The translations under genes and the position numbers were made by a program. The notes under the pieces were generated by a model that was given only the letters and a program-made list of their open reading frames with translations, had not been told where the DNA came from and did not search any database. This document shows positions 26,394 through 34,876 of a stretch of DNA of 64,000 bases, in pieces. Origin of the DNA: UMGS1696 sp963643035 (GTDB lineage Bacteria > Bacillota > Clostridia > Oscillospirales > CAG-272); contig CAVIKO010000002.1 of the NCBI GenBank assembly GCA_963643035.1, positions 1-64,000 on the forward strand. Direction: 5' to 3'. Within the stretch, counting starts at the first letter, position 1; every line of letters begins with the position of its first letter.

Positions 26394-27443
26394 TTACAGA
26401 TTGTTCTGGAAGATGGTGCCTGCTTTGACCTTTTCGATGACCTCGATGACCTTGGTCGCCTGATCCAGTCCGATGGGGTACTTCTTGCCGTTGCGGATCG
26501 ATTCATAGAGCGCATCCCAAATCCGTGGAGTGCCGTCACCCTCGATCGGAACGTCCTTTTCGATCCATGTCAGCGGCTCCTTATTGCCGAATCCCTTACC
26601 CGTGCCGGGTGTTTCGGGAACCGCGACGACGGGAGAGAGCTTTACCTCAGGATCGAGGTAGCGCAGATGGAACTTGCCGTCCTCGGAGACCATCGCACCT
26701 TTGGAACCGTAGACGAGGTATTCCGGAGTCGGGAGTGCCACGCCTCCAGAAATTTCCATATCAACGATTCTGCCGTTCACCCCGGTGAATACGATTTTGA
26801 TGTGATCCTCGCAGTCGCCGCCGGCTGCTACATGCTTCAGCGTGGAATAGAGTTTTACATAGTCTCCGCCGCAGAAACGGAGAGAGTGGTCGATGATATG
26901 CGGACCCCAGTTGAGGAGCTGTCCGCCGCCAAAATCGCTGAGCGTCTGCCAGTCGCACCGACGGTCATAGCCATTTCGTGTCAGCTTGATCTCGTATACA
27001 TCGCCAAGAATGCCGGAATCGATGATCTCCATCGCCTGCTGGAAGCCGTATTCAAACCGACGGTTGTGGCGGATGTAGAGATGCGGACCGGCCGGTTCGC
27101 TACCCAGCGCGACAAGTTCACGCGCCTGTGCGAGAGACATGGCAAACGGCTTTTCGAGCATGACGTCCTTGCCCGCGAGCAGCGCCATTTTCGCGTGCTT
27201 GTAGTGGTCGATGGAACGGGTAGCGATGGAAACAAGCTCCACATTCGGATCCGCTAAAAGATCCTCGATCTTCGTGTATGGCTTGCTGCCGAATTCTTCC
27301 ACAAAAGGCTTGGTGCGCTCCTCAATGATATCGCAAACCGCATAAAAACGGAATTTGTCCTGGCGGGAACGCAGCTCGCCACGGTGCATACCGTTGCCTG
27401 CTCTGCCAAGACCAACGAGTCCGATACGAATAGGTTCTGCCAT
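26394..27443 (-). CDS. Gfo/Idh/MocA family oxidoreductase
   Basis: A 349-residue NAD(P)-dependent sugar or inositol dehydrogenase-like protein. The N-terminal Rossmann fold begins RIGLVGLGRAGNGMH. The family motif MLEKPFAMSLAQARE follows. The C-terminal alpha/beta domain carries GGGQLLNWGPHIIDHSLRF, which contains the putative catalytic Asp/His pair. The start follows AAAAGGAGAAAATAAACT. It is transcribed from its own promoter (27527-27555) and is probably co-transcribed with the downstream TIM-barrel isomerase. The substrate is unknown. Confidence 0.88.
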   Translation of the reverse strand: MAEPIRIGLVGLGRAGNGMHRGELRSRQDKFRFYAVCDIIEERTKPFVEEFGSKPYTKIEDLLADPNVELVSIATRSIDHYKHAKMALLAGKDVMLEKPFAMSLAQARELVALGSEPAGPHLYIRHNRRFEYGFQQAMEIIDSGILGDVYEIKLTRNGYDRRCDWQTLSDFGGGQLLNWGPHIIDHSLRFCGGDYVKLYSTLKHVAAGGDCEDHIKIVFTGVNGRIVDMEISGGVALPTPEYLVYGSKGAMVSEDGKFHLRYLDPEVKLSPVVAVPETPGTGKGFGNKEPLTWIEKDVPIEGDGTPRIWDALYESIRNGKKYPIGLDQATKVIEVIEKVKAGTIFQNNL

Positions 27444-27526
27444 AGTTTATTTTCTCCTTTTGAATGCCCCGATGTCATGGAACCGGGAATATGTACAAGT
27501 GGTAATGGGCAATCTCTGCCCCTTCT

Positions 27527-27555
27527 ATTATAGCATAAACATCCGCCAGACGCAA
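27527..27555 (-). promoter_or_regulatory. Promoter of the Gfo/Idh - isomerase operon
   Basis: TTGCGT (27555-27550) and TATAAT (27532-27527) are spaced by 17 bp. Confidence 0.65.
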
Positions 27556-27624
27556 TAGGACAGGCGGATCTTATAAAAATGTATACATATGCAGATGCGG
27601 GCGGGAAAGAACGGATACCGTCTT

Positions 27625-28260
27625 CTACTGAATCAGCAGCGTAAACGTTCGTTTGTCGGATGCCAGAAATCCTTCTTCCCGGAGCTGCCTGATCTCGCGC
27701 ATCATGGCGCTGCGGTCGACACATAGATATTCCGCAAGCGACGAGAGGGACATCGGCAGGGTGAAGGTATTGCTCCCCGTTTCCTTGCGCAAGGTATCGA
27801 AATAGGCGAGCAGCTTCTGCCGCAGCGAACGTTTGGAGAGAATATCCGTATACACACTGAGCTGACGGTTTTTCTCCGCCGAGAGCAGGAAGAGATTTTC
27901 CAGCAAGCGTATGTGGTGCGGGCAGATCTTTGCACACGGATGAACGACCCGCTCCCAATCCATGAACATTACCCGGCAGTCCGTATCCGCCTCCACAGAG
28001 CAGTACGATTCCTCACGCGGCAGGAAGAATAACTCTCCGAATACGCTGCCCGCGCGATATTCCTCCACCCGGGTTACGCTGCCGTCGACGTCCGACAACT
28101 CCAGATGCGCACTGCCGGAGATCACAATCCCGATCTTTTCCAGTCTGCCGGAAAAGACCGCGATCCGTTCCCCTCCCTCATACCGCCCGATCCGCATTCG
28201 CATACAGGACGTGAGCTGCCGTATACTTTCCTCATCGATCCCTGAAAACAGTTCTACCAT
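27625..28260 (-). CDS. Crp/Fnr family transcriptional regulator
   Basis: A 211-residue regulator. The N-terminal cyclic-nucleotide-binding-like beta-roll includes GSAHLELSDVDGSV and YRAGSVFGELFFLP. A long dimer helix and a winged HTH follow, with the recognition segment SLAEYLCVDRSAMMREIRQLREEGF. It lacks the cysteine pattern of iron-sulfur FNR proteins, so the effector is unknown. It is divergent from nrdD, and the shared 232-bp region has a dyad inside its own promoter. Regulation of nrdDG by this protein is plausible but inferred. Confidence 0.87.
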   Translation of the reverse strand: MVELFSGIDEESIRQLTSCMRMRIGRYEGGERIAVFSGRLEKIGIVISGSAHLELSDVDGSVTRVEEYRAGSVFGELFFLPREESYCSVEADTDCRVMFMDWERVVHPCAKICPHHIRLLENLFLLSAEKNRQLSVYTDILSKRSLRQKLLAYFDTLRKETGSNTFTLPMSLSSLAEYLCVDRSAMMREIRQLREEGFLASDKRTFTLLIQ

Positions 28261-28312
28261 TTTTCTCCCCCATATATGCCGTCTAATGTAGGATGCCTAC
28301 CCTATATCTGGA

Positions 28313-28341
28313 ATTATATCACAAAACTGTGGGATTTGCAA
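28313..28341 (-). promoter_or_regulatory. Promoter of the Crp/Fnr gene with internal dyad
   Basis: On the minus strand TTGCAA (28341-28336) and TATAAT (28318-28313) are spaced by 17 bp. The spacer carries the dyad CACAAAACTGTG (28320-28331), a possible autoregulatory operator. AAAACTGTG recurs at 28354-28362, 31 bp on, and again near 28464, just before nrdD. Confidence 0.55.
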
Positions 28342-28492
28342 CAACAAAATAAAAAAACTGTGCTATAATAATTCTTGCACAGACTCATGGCACTACACCA
28401 TCCGTTGTGGTACAATAATCATAAACATACAAAATATACGATATATAAACGATGGATACAAAACTGTGATATGGTAAAGGAGCTACAGTGAT

Positions 28493-30667
28493 ATGAAGAT
28501 TATCAAGCGCAGCGGCGAGGAGGAAACCTTTGACCGCCGGAAAATTGAAGCCGCCATTGCCAAGGCGAACGACGAGGGAGGCGACAAGAAGGAACTGAGC
28601 CGCCGCCAGATTGAGTATATCGCGCTCTGTATCGAGGACTATTGTGCGGATGTGGGGAGAGCCTTGTCCGTCGAGGAGATCCAGGAGTTGGTTGAGACGC
28701 ACATCATCGAGCAGGGAGCTGCCGAGACTGCCAAACGCTACATCCGGTATCGCTACGACCGGAGTCTTCGCCGCGCCGCGAATACCACGGACAATAAGAT
28801 TCTCTCCCTCATCGAATGCAATAACGAGGAGGTCAAGCAGGAGAATGCCAACAAGAATCCGACCGTCAACAGCGTTCAGAGAGACTATATGGCGGGTGAG
28901 GTCAGCCGCGATCTGACGCAGAGGCTCCTTTTGCCGCAAGACATTGTGGAGGCGCATAACGAGGGGATCATCCACTTCCACGACATGGATTACTATGCGC
29001 AGCACATGCACAACTGTGATCTGGTCAACTTGGAGGATATGCTCCAGAACGGCACGGTTATCAGCGGCACCATGATCGAAAAGCCGCACAGTTTCTCCAC
29101 TGCCTGCAACATCGCTACACAGATCATCGCGCAGGTTGCATCCAATCAGTATGGCGGACAGTCGATCAGTCTCACGCATCTCGCTCCCTTTGTCGATATT
29201 TCCCGTCAGAAGATCCGGCGGGAGATCATCGAAACGATCAAATCCTGCGGCGGCAGGCTCGACGAGGAAATTCTTTCCGAAAACGTGGAAAAGAGACTTC
29301 GCGACGAGGTGCGCAAGGGTGTACAGACGATTCAATACCAGGTTGTCACTCTCATGACCACGAACGGACAGGCGCCGTTCATCACAGTGTTCATGTATCT
29401 CGGCGAGGCAAGAAACGAAGTGGAGAAGCGCGATCTTGCCATGATTATCGAGGAGACTCTGAAACAGCGGTATCAGGGTGTGAAGAACGAATCGGGTGTA
29501 TGGATCACCCCGGCGTTCCCGAAGCTCATCTACGTGCTGGAAGAGGACAACATCAATCCGGGTACGCCGTACTGGTATCTCACCGAGCTTGCTGCAAAAT
29601 GCACCGCCCGCCGCATGGTGCCGGATTACATTTCCGAAAAGATCATGCTCCAGAACAAGATCGACAAAAATGGAGTCGGACACTGCTACACCTGTATGGG
29701 TTGCCGCTCGTTCCTCACGCCGTATGTGGATGAAAACGGACAGCCGAAGTATTACGGACGATTCAATCAGGGCGTTGTGACGCTCAACCTTGTGGATGTG
29801 GCACTGTCCTCCGGCGGCGACCGCGAAAAATTCTGGCAGATCTTTGACCAGCGGCTCGATTTATGCTATCGCGCACTCATGTGCCGCCACAATCGCTTAT
29901 TGGGTACGCTGTCTGACGCGGCACCGATCCTTTGGCAGAACGGCGCACTGGCACGGCTGAAGAAGGGAGAAAAGATTGATAAGCTGCTCTACGGTGGCTA
30001 CTCCACGATTTCCCTCGGCTACGCGGGACTGTACGAATGCGTGAAATACATGACCGGCAAGAGCCACACCGATCCGGAGGCGACACCGTTTGCCCTCGAT
30101 GTGATGAAGTATATGAACAAGGCAACGGCGGCATGGAAGGCGAAGGAGAACATCGACTTCTCCCTCTACGGCACACCGTTGGAAAGTACAACGTATCGAT
30201 TTGCAAAATGTCTCCAGAAGCGGTTCGGAATCATTCCCGGCATTACGGACAAATCGTATATTACAAACAGCTATCACATCCACGTGACCGAAGAAGTGGA
30301 CGCGTTCACAAAACTGGCATTTGAGGCGCAGTTCCAGGCACTGTCTCCGGGAGGGGCGATTTCCTATGTGGAGGTGCCGGATATGCAGAACAACATCGAC
30401 GCAGTGCTGGAGGTGATTCGTTTCATATACGATCACATCATGTATGCGGAATTAAACACCAAGAGCGATTATTGTCAGGTCTGCGGCTACGATGGTGAAA
30501 TTCAGGTGGTGGAGGACGACGGCAAGCTCGTGTGGGAATGCCCGAAGTGCCGCAACCGCGATCAGTCAAAGATGAATGTGGCGCGCCGAACCTGCGGATA
30601 CATAGGCACGCAGTTCTGGAATCAGGGCAGAACGCAGGAGATCCGCGAACGGGTGCTCCATCTGTAA
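28493..30667 (+). CDS. nrdD: Anaerobic ribonucleoside-triphosphate reductase
   Basis: A 724-residue class III ribonucleotide reductase, which makes deoxynucleotides without oxygen through a glycyl radical. Residues 1-95 are an ATP-cone regulatory domain (MKIIKRSGEEETFDRRKIEAA). The large barrel contains HMHNCDLVNLEDML and GHCYTCMGCRSF. A C-terminal zinc module (CQVCG...CPKC) precedes the radical motif RRTCGYIG with Gly702, and the tail is typical. The gene for its activase follows 6 bp later. The start at 28493 follows AAAGGAG. Confidence 0.97.
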   Translation: MKIIKRSGEEETFDRRKIEAAIAKANDEGGDKKELSRRQIEYIALCIEDYCADVGRALSVEEIQELVETHIIEQGAAETAKRYIRYRYDRSLRRAANTTDNKILSLIECNNEEVKQENANKNPTVNSVQRDYMAGEVSRDLTQRLLLPQDIVEAHNEGIIHFHDMDYYAQHMHNCDLVNLEDMLQNGTVISGTMIEKPHSFSTACNIATQIIAQVASNQYGGQSISLTHLAPFVDISRQKIRREIIETIKSCGGRLDEEILSENVEKRLRDEVRKGVQTIQYQVVTLMTTNGQAPFITVFMYLGEARNEVEKRDLAMIIEETLKQRYQGVKNESGVWITPAFPKLIYVLEEDNINPGTPYWYLTELAAKCTARRMVPDYISEKIMLQNKIDKNGVGHCYTCMGCRSFLTPYVDENGQPKYYGRFNQGVVTLNLVDVALSSGGDREKFWQIFDQRLDLCYRALMCRHNRLLGTLSDAAPILWQNGALARLKKGEKIDKLLYGGYSTISLGYAGLYECVKYMTGKSHTDPEATPFALDVMKYMNKATAAWKAKENIDFSLYGTPLESTTYRFAKCLQKRFGIIPGITDKSYITNSYHIHVTEEVDAFTKLAFEAQFQALSPGGAISYVEVPDMQNNIDAVLEVIRFIYDHIMYAELNTKSDYCQVCGYDGEIQVVEDDGKLVWECPKCRNRDQSKMNVARRTCGYIGTQFWNQGRTQEIRERVLHL

Positions 30668-30673
30668 GAAGAT

Positions 30674-31213
30674 ATGAATTACTGCAACATCAAGCTGTGT
30701 GACATTGCGGACGGACCGGGGGTTCGCGTATCTCTGTTTGTCTCTGGCTGTACGCATCACTGTCCCGGCTGCTTCAATGAGATCGCTTGGGATTTTGCCG
30801 CAGGACAGCCGTTCACCCAGGAGACGGAGGACACACTCCTTTCCGCTCTGTCGAAAAGCTATATCGGCGGTCTGACACTGCTTGGTGGTGAGCCGATGGA
30901 GATCGTCAACCAGCGTGCGCTTGTCGGGTTTGTCCGCCGAATGCGGGATGAGCTGCCGGAGAAATCGATCTGGTGTTACACGGGCTATGTCCTGGAGCCG
31001 GATCTGCTCGCGGAAAACGGCAGGGCGCGGTGCGAGATCACAGAGGAGCTGCTTTCGTATATCGATGTGCTTGTGGATGGCCCGTATGTAGAGGCTCTGC
31101 ACGACATCACATTACTGTTTCGCGGTTCGTCCAATCAGCGGCTCATCGATCTGCCAAAAACGCGCGAGGCAGGAACGATTGTTCTGTGGCGCGGACGGAA
31201 AAAGGGAATATAG
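30674..31213 (+). CDS. nrdG: Anaerobic ribonucleotide reductase activating protein
   Basis: A 179-residue radical-SAM activase that installs the glycyl radical in NrdD. The CxxxCxxC motif lies at Cys26, Cys30 and Cys33 (SGCTHHCPGCFN), with GGEP-like LLGGEPME further on. It starts 6 bp after nrdD, in the usual nrdDG operon. The RBS AAGAAGAT is weak, consistent with coupling. It is the only glycyl-radical activase in the window, although a second glycyl-radical enzyme lies at 46567-48714. Confidence 0.96.
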   Translation: MNYCNIKLCDIADGPGVRVSLFVSGCTHHCPGCFNEIAWDFAAGQPFTQETEDTLLSALSKSYIGGLTLLGGEPMEIVNQRALVGFVRRMRDELPEKSIWCYTGYVLEPDLLAENGRARCEITEELLSYIDVLVDGPYVEALHDITLLFRGSSNQRLIDLPKTREAGTIVLWRGRKKGI

Positions 31214-31321
31214 AAGTGCATTTTTGTATGCAGTGCGTGCGTAGTGGAGAAAAAGGCACATGGCGATACGTTATGTGTCTTTTTCTTTGTGGTATAAGAT
31301 GTTAAGCCTGTGGGGGCTGTA

Positions 31322-31350
31322 TTGACTTTTCTAAAAATACATGGTATAAT
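31322..31350 (+). promoter_or_regulatory. Promoter of solute-binding protein paralog 2
   Basis: TTGACT (31322-31327) and TATAAT (31345-31350) are spaced by 17 bp. Confidence 0.7.
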
Positions 31351-31402
31351 GACTGTGATAGTGCTAAAAGGAAAATAACACAAAAAAGAAAGGGGATATA
31401 GA

Positions 31403-32878
31403 ATGAAAAATCAAAAACGGATTTTGGCGATGCTGCTGTGCGGTATGATACTGCTGTCTGGCATGACCGGATGCGGCGACAAGACAGAAGGTGACGCTGT
31501 CCAGAATGGCGCGGATGCGGACGGCGGTGCGGAATCCCAGACGGAAACGGAAGCGGAGGAGACAAAGCCCGATCATCTGGACGCGCTCGGCGAATATGAT
31601 TTCGGCGGCAGAAACTTCAATATGCTCGTACGTGAGTCAAAGATTACGGACATCATAGCCGAGGAAGAGACGGGCGAGGTGTTCAACGACGCGGTGTACG
31701 CACGGAATGCCAAGATTGCCGAGCGGTTCAATATCGTGTTCACAACACAGAATCTACCGGACGACTCCGGAACCTGGAACAAGCAAATCGCCGCATCTAC
31801 CATGGCGAACGACGGTGCCTATGACGTGGTGCTGCCGGACTACTGGTGGGGCTGCGAAACGGGCGGCTACTTCCTCAATATGCGCGACTACTCCTCCATT
31901 ATGGATTTCTCGCAGCCGTGGTGGTGCGCTGGATGGAACGATTCCTCCGAGATTTACGGGCTGATGTATTCTGCGGTCGGCGCGATGTGCATGGATCTGT
32001 ACTCCAATGCGATCTGCACCTTCTTCAATAAAGAAGCCGTAGAATCCCTCGACATGACCTCGCCGTATGATCTTGTGGAGGATGGTACGTGGACGATGGA
32101 CACCATGCTTGGGATGGCATCCCAGTTCTCGGGAGATGTCAACGGCGACGGTGTGATGGATCTGGCGAACGACCGGTACGGCGCGTTCTATGATCTGCAG
32201 TCTGGACGCGCGCTATTTGCGTCCAGCGGCTGGAAAACGGCGACCAAAACGGCGGACGGCGGCTACGAGTACGCGTTCTGGGGAGATGATTTTATAAATC
32301 TTTACGACAAGGTGTATAAAATCATCAACGATACGGATTACATCAGCTATAACGGGGAGGATTCGCAGAATGCGTTCCGTTCCGGTCGGCTTCTGTTCTA
32401 TAACCAGGGCATGGGCGTAGCGGCATACCTGCGTGATGCGGAACTGGATTTCGGCATTGTTCCGTATCCGAAATATGATGAGAACCAGAAGGATTACGTC
32501 ACCTATAACTTCGGTACCTACTATATGGCGATCCCGACTTCCGCGTCCGATCCGGAAATGAGCGCGGTGATTCTGGAGGCGTTGAACGCGGAATCCTACA
32601 ATACGGTCAAGGACGCGTACTATGAGGTCAACATGAAGGTGAAATTCAGCCGGGATGAAACGACCCGACAGATGCTCGACATTATCGTGGACACCGAGTA
32701 TTTCGATTTCACGTTTGTAAACGAATCCGCGACCGACCATATCGTCATGTATTTCTTCGAACAGGTTGCAGCAAAGAACGAAAATATCGCCTCCGCCTAC
32801 GAAAAGAAACAGAAGAACTATCAGAAAAAACTCGAAAAGCTCTTTGAAACCTATAAAGAAGACAGCGGTATCGAATAA
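31403..32878 (+). CDS. Extracellular solute-binding lipoprotein, paralog 2
   Basis: A 491-residue lipoprotein with signal peptide and lipobox SGMTGCG, then an acidic Glu/Thr spacer. It carries the same marks as the three other paralogs: FGGRNFNM, EETGEVFNDAVYARN, FSQPWW, FNKEAVE, GTWTMDTM and DVNGDGVMD. Such proteins capture oligosaccharides for ABC importers, but no permease or ATPase gene adjoins it. It sits between its own promoter and a strong terminator, so it is monocistronic. ATG 31403 follows AAAGGGGATATAGA. The downstream convergent gene is a beta-helix glycanase-like lipoprotein, hinting at a pectin-like substrate. Confidence 0.87.
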   Translation: MKNQKRILAMLLCGMILLSGMTGCGDKTEGDAVQNGADADGGAESQTETEAEETKPDHLDALGEYDFGGRNFNMLVRESKITDIIAEEETGEVFNDAVYARNAKIAERFNIVFTTQNLPDDSGTWNKQIAASTMANDGAYDVVLPDYWWGCETGGYFLNMRDYSSIMDFSQPWWCAGWNDSSEIYGLMYSAVGAMCMDLYSNAICTFFNKEAVESLDMTSPYDLVEDGTWTMDTMLGMASQFSGDVNGDGVMDLANDRYGAFYDLQSGRALFASSGWKTATKTADGGYEYAFWGDDFINLYDKVYKIINDTDYISYNGEDSQNAFRSGRLLFYNQGMGVAAYLRDAELDFGIVPYPKYDENQKDYVTYNFGTYYMAIPTSASDPEMSAVILEALNAESYNTVKDAYYEVNMKVKFSRDETTRQMLDIIVDTEYFDFTFVNESATDHIVMYFFEQVAAKNENIASAYEKKQKNYQKKLEKLFETYKEDSGIE

Positions 32879-32885
32879 TCCACAA

Positions 32886-32929
32886 AAAAGAGAGCGTACC
32901 TACCGGTCCCCCGGGGTACGCTCTCTTTT
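32886..32929. terminator. Bidirectional terminator
   Basis: AAAAGAGAGCGTACC (32886-32900) is complementary to 32915-32929, with an inner ACCGG/CCGGG-type stem. It serves the convergent genes on both sides. Confidence 0.85.
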
Positions 32930-32942
32930 CATTTCTGTATTT

Positions 32943-34625
32943 TTATTCTACATGCAGGATACTGCGCTCCACGGGGTAGTCTGCCGGTACGCTGAAGCGG
33001 ATTTCCTCCGCCGCGTTATCCGGGGTCAGCGTCTGATCGTTCCAGGATATGTCCGCAAACCACAAATCTCCCAGTGTGAAATCGGAGAGCGGGCCTCCGT
33101 CAGCGTTTTTGATGATGAGATCAATATAGCTCTGTGAGACACTACTATTCAACTTTGCTTCCTTTGCGTGGATGTTCCGGAAACGGATATCCCGAACTGT
33201 GCCGCCGTTTTCCATACAGATGGTGATGAGAGGACAGTGCGTAACATAGATTTCGAGATTTTCAAAGGTCATATCGGAATCCGTGACCGCAGGATCGGTT
33301 CCGTTTATCGAAACGGTCGCGCAGCCGAGGTGCTGCGACCAGTCTGCCAGTGCGAAGCCGACGGAATTGTTCCGCCAGGTGACTGCACTCTGGTCGAAAT
33401 TGGACTCGAAAACGCAGCCATACGCGATGCCTTTATCCGTCCAGACGGCGTTGTTTTCGAAGAGGACGTTCTTTGTGCGTAGCGTACCGTCCGAGGTGGA
33501 TTTGACCTCCAGCGCGTCGTCCCCGGTGCGGACAAAGCAGCCGGATACCGTGACGTTTTCGCAGTCGGAAAGCATCACGCCGTCAGAGTAGGTGCGATAC
33601 CCGATCAGAATCAGATCGCGCACGATGAGATCTTTACAATTTGTGAAGCAGCATGTCCAGCTGTTGGAATTGCAAACATTGAAGCCCGCAAATTCCATAT
33701 TTTCCATCCGCGTGAACGAGAAGATAACGCCTGCTCTTTCCCGCATGGCAATATCCAGTGCCGGTCGGCCGAGAATGCGGACATTCTTGTGTCCCCACGA
33801 GGAGAAAACACTGCTGTACTTGGGAGAGCCGTCCTCGTTGTACGTCAGAAAACGTGCGCGCAGCAGCGTCCCCGGTTCAAACCAGAGCGTCACATCGTCC
33901 GCTTCTATGGAGATGCATTCGATATCGTATACGCCTTTTTCAAAATAGTATACGGTGTTCGGACAGTCGAGAACAAGCTCCGCACCGGTATATGTACCGG
34001 GAGTAAATGTCACGCGATCGTCACCAGACGGTGTCTCTTCCGCGGGTTTTATCATCAGCGTCAGCGGGAAGGACGAGCCGCCCATGCCATTTTTGCGATC
34101 AAAAGTGAATGTGTAGGTACCGAACGCATCGATGACGGCGTGTACGTTCTTGCCGTCAACGGTGGCTGTCACACCCGCGCTCTCCGGCAGCACAACGGGA
34201 TTTTCCCGTACGGTATGGGTTGTCAGGACAACATCGAGCGAAAAGCTACCGTCCTCCGGAAGATTCGCAACGTCGATATAGGCGAATGAGTGAGGCGAAC
34301 GGGTCGTTTTTTCGGTGAATACGGGAATCTCCGTACCGTTTACAGAGAGGGTGAAGTACGGCGAAACGATGATGCCTGGACGGGTGTTCGCGCCGTTTTT
34401 CATGTTTTCTCGGTTTTCGTCGAGCCACGCCTCCACGGAGTCGGGAACATAATCCGTGTATGCCGCGCCCGATACGGACAGAACGTTTTCCAATACCGCA
34501 TTTTCCGTTTCCGTCGTATGGATGGCTTTATTTTCGGTACCATCGGGTGTTTTCTGACAGGATGCAAGCATAAATATTCCTCCAAACAGTATGCATAAAA
34601 CGATCGGTAAAATGGACTTTCTCAC
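32943..34625 (-). CDS. Right-handed beta-helix lipoprotein (GH28/GH49-like)
   Basis: A 560-residue lipoprotein with signal peptide and lipobox IFMLASC. The N-terminal half (about 40-200) is beta-sandwich, resembling the leading domain of GH49 dextranases. The C-terminal half is a pectate-lyase-like beta-helix. Helix-strand repeats such as NVCNSNSWTCCFTNCKDLIVRDLILIG are visible, and FVRTGDDALEVKS resembles the GDD active-site motif of polygalacturonases. It is the only signal-bearing carbohydrate-active enzyme in the window and would act at the cell surface on pectin-like or other acidic glycans. The exact family (GH28 versus GH49) is unsettled. Confidence 0.72.
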   Translation of the reverse strand: MRKSILPIVLCILFGGIFMLASCQKTPDGTENKAIHTTETENAVLENVLSVSGAAYTDYVPDSVEAWLDENRENMKNGANTRPGIIVSPYFTLSVNGTEIPVFTEKTTRSPHSFAYIDVANLPEDGSFSLDVVLTTHTVRENPVVLPESAGVTATVDGKNVHAVIDAFGTYTFTFDRKNGMGGSSFPLTLMIKPAEETPSGDDRVTFTPGTYTGAELVLDCPNTVYYFEKGVYDIECISIEADDVTLWFEPGTLLRARFLTYNEDGSPKYSSVFSSWGHKNVRILGRPALDIAMRERAGVIFSFTRMENMEFAGFNVCNSNSWTCCFTNCKDLIVRDLILIGYRTYSDGVMLSDCENVTVSGCFVRTGDDALEVKSTSDGTLRTKNVLFENNAVWTDKGIAYGCVFESNFDQSAVTWRNNSVGFALADWSQHLGCATVSINGTDPAVTDSDMTFENLEIYVTHCPLITICMENGGTVRDIRFRNIHAKEAKLNSSVSQSYIDLIIKNADGGPLSDFTLGDLWFADISWNDQTLTPDNAAEEIRFSVPADYPVERSILHVE

Positions 34626-34816
34626 GCGAATTCCCTCCTTTGCCGGAAAACTGCTGATGTTAAGGTTGTTTTCGCGTCAAAAGCCCGGAAATCCAAGACG
34701 TTTGATACAAAAATTCGATTGCTCCGGCATTCTATGAACAGTATAGCAGGAAATATGCTGTCTGTCAAGAAACAAATTGATATATATCGGCTTATCATCA
34801 TTATTTCCGTATCCCT

Positions 34817-34844
34817 TGTATCCACCGCGAATTTGTGCTATACT
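34817..34844 (+). promoter_or_regulatory. Promoter of the GH78-like gene
   Basis: TTGTAT (34817-34822) and TATACT (34839-34844) are spaced by 16 bp, 32 bp before the start codon. Confidence 0.5.
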
Positions 34845-34876
34845 ATAGTAGTAAATCCATTGTAAGGAGTATTCCC

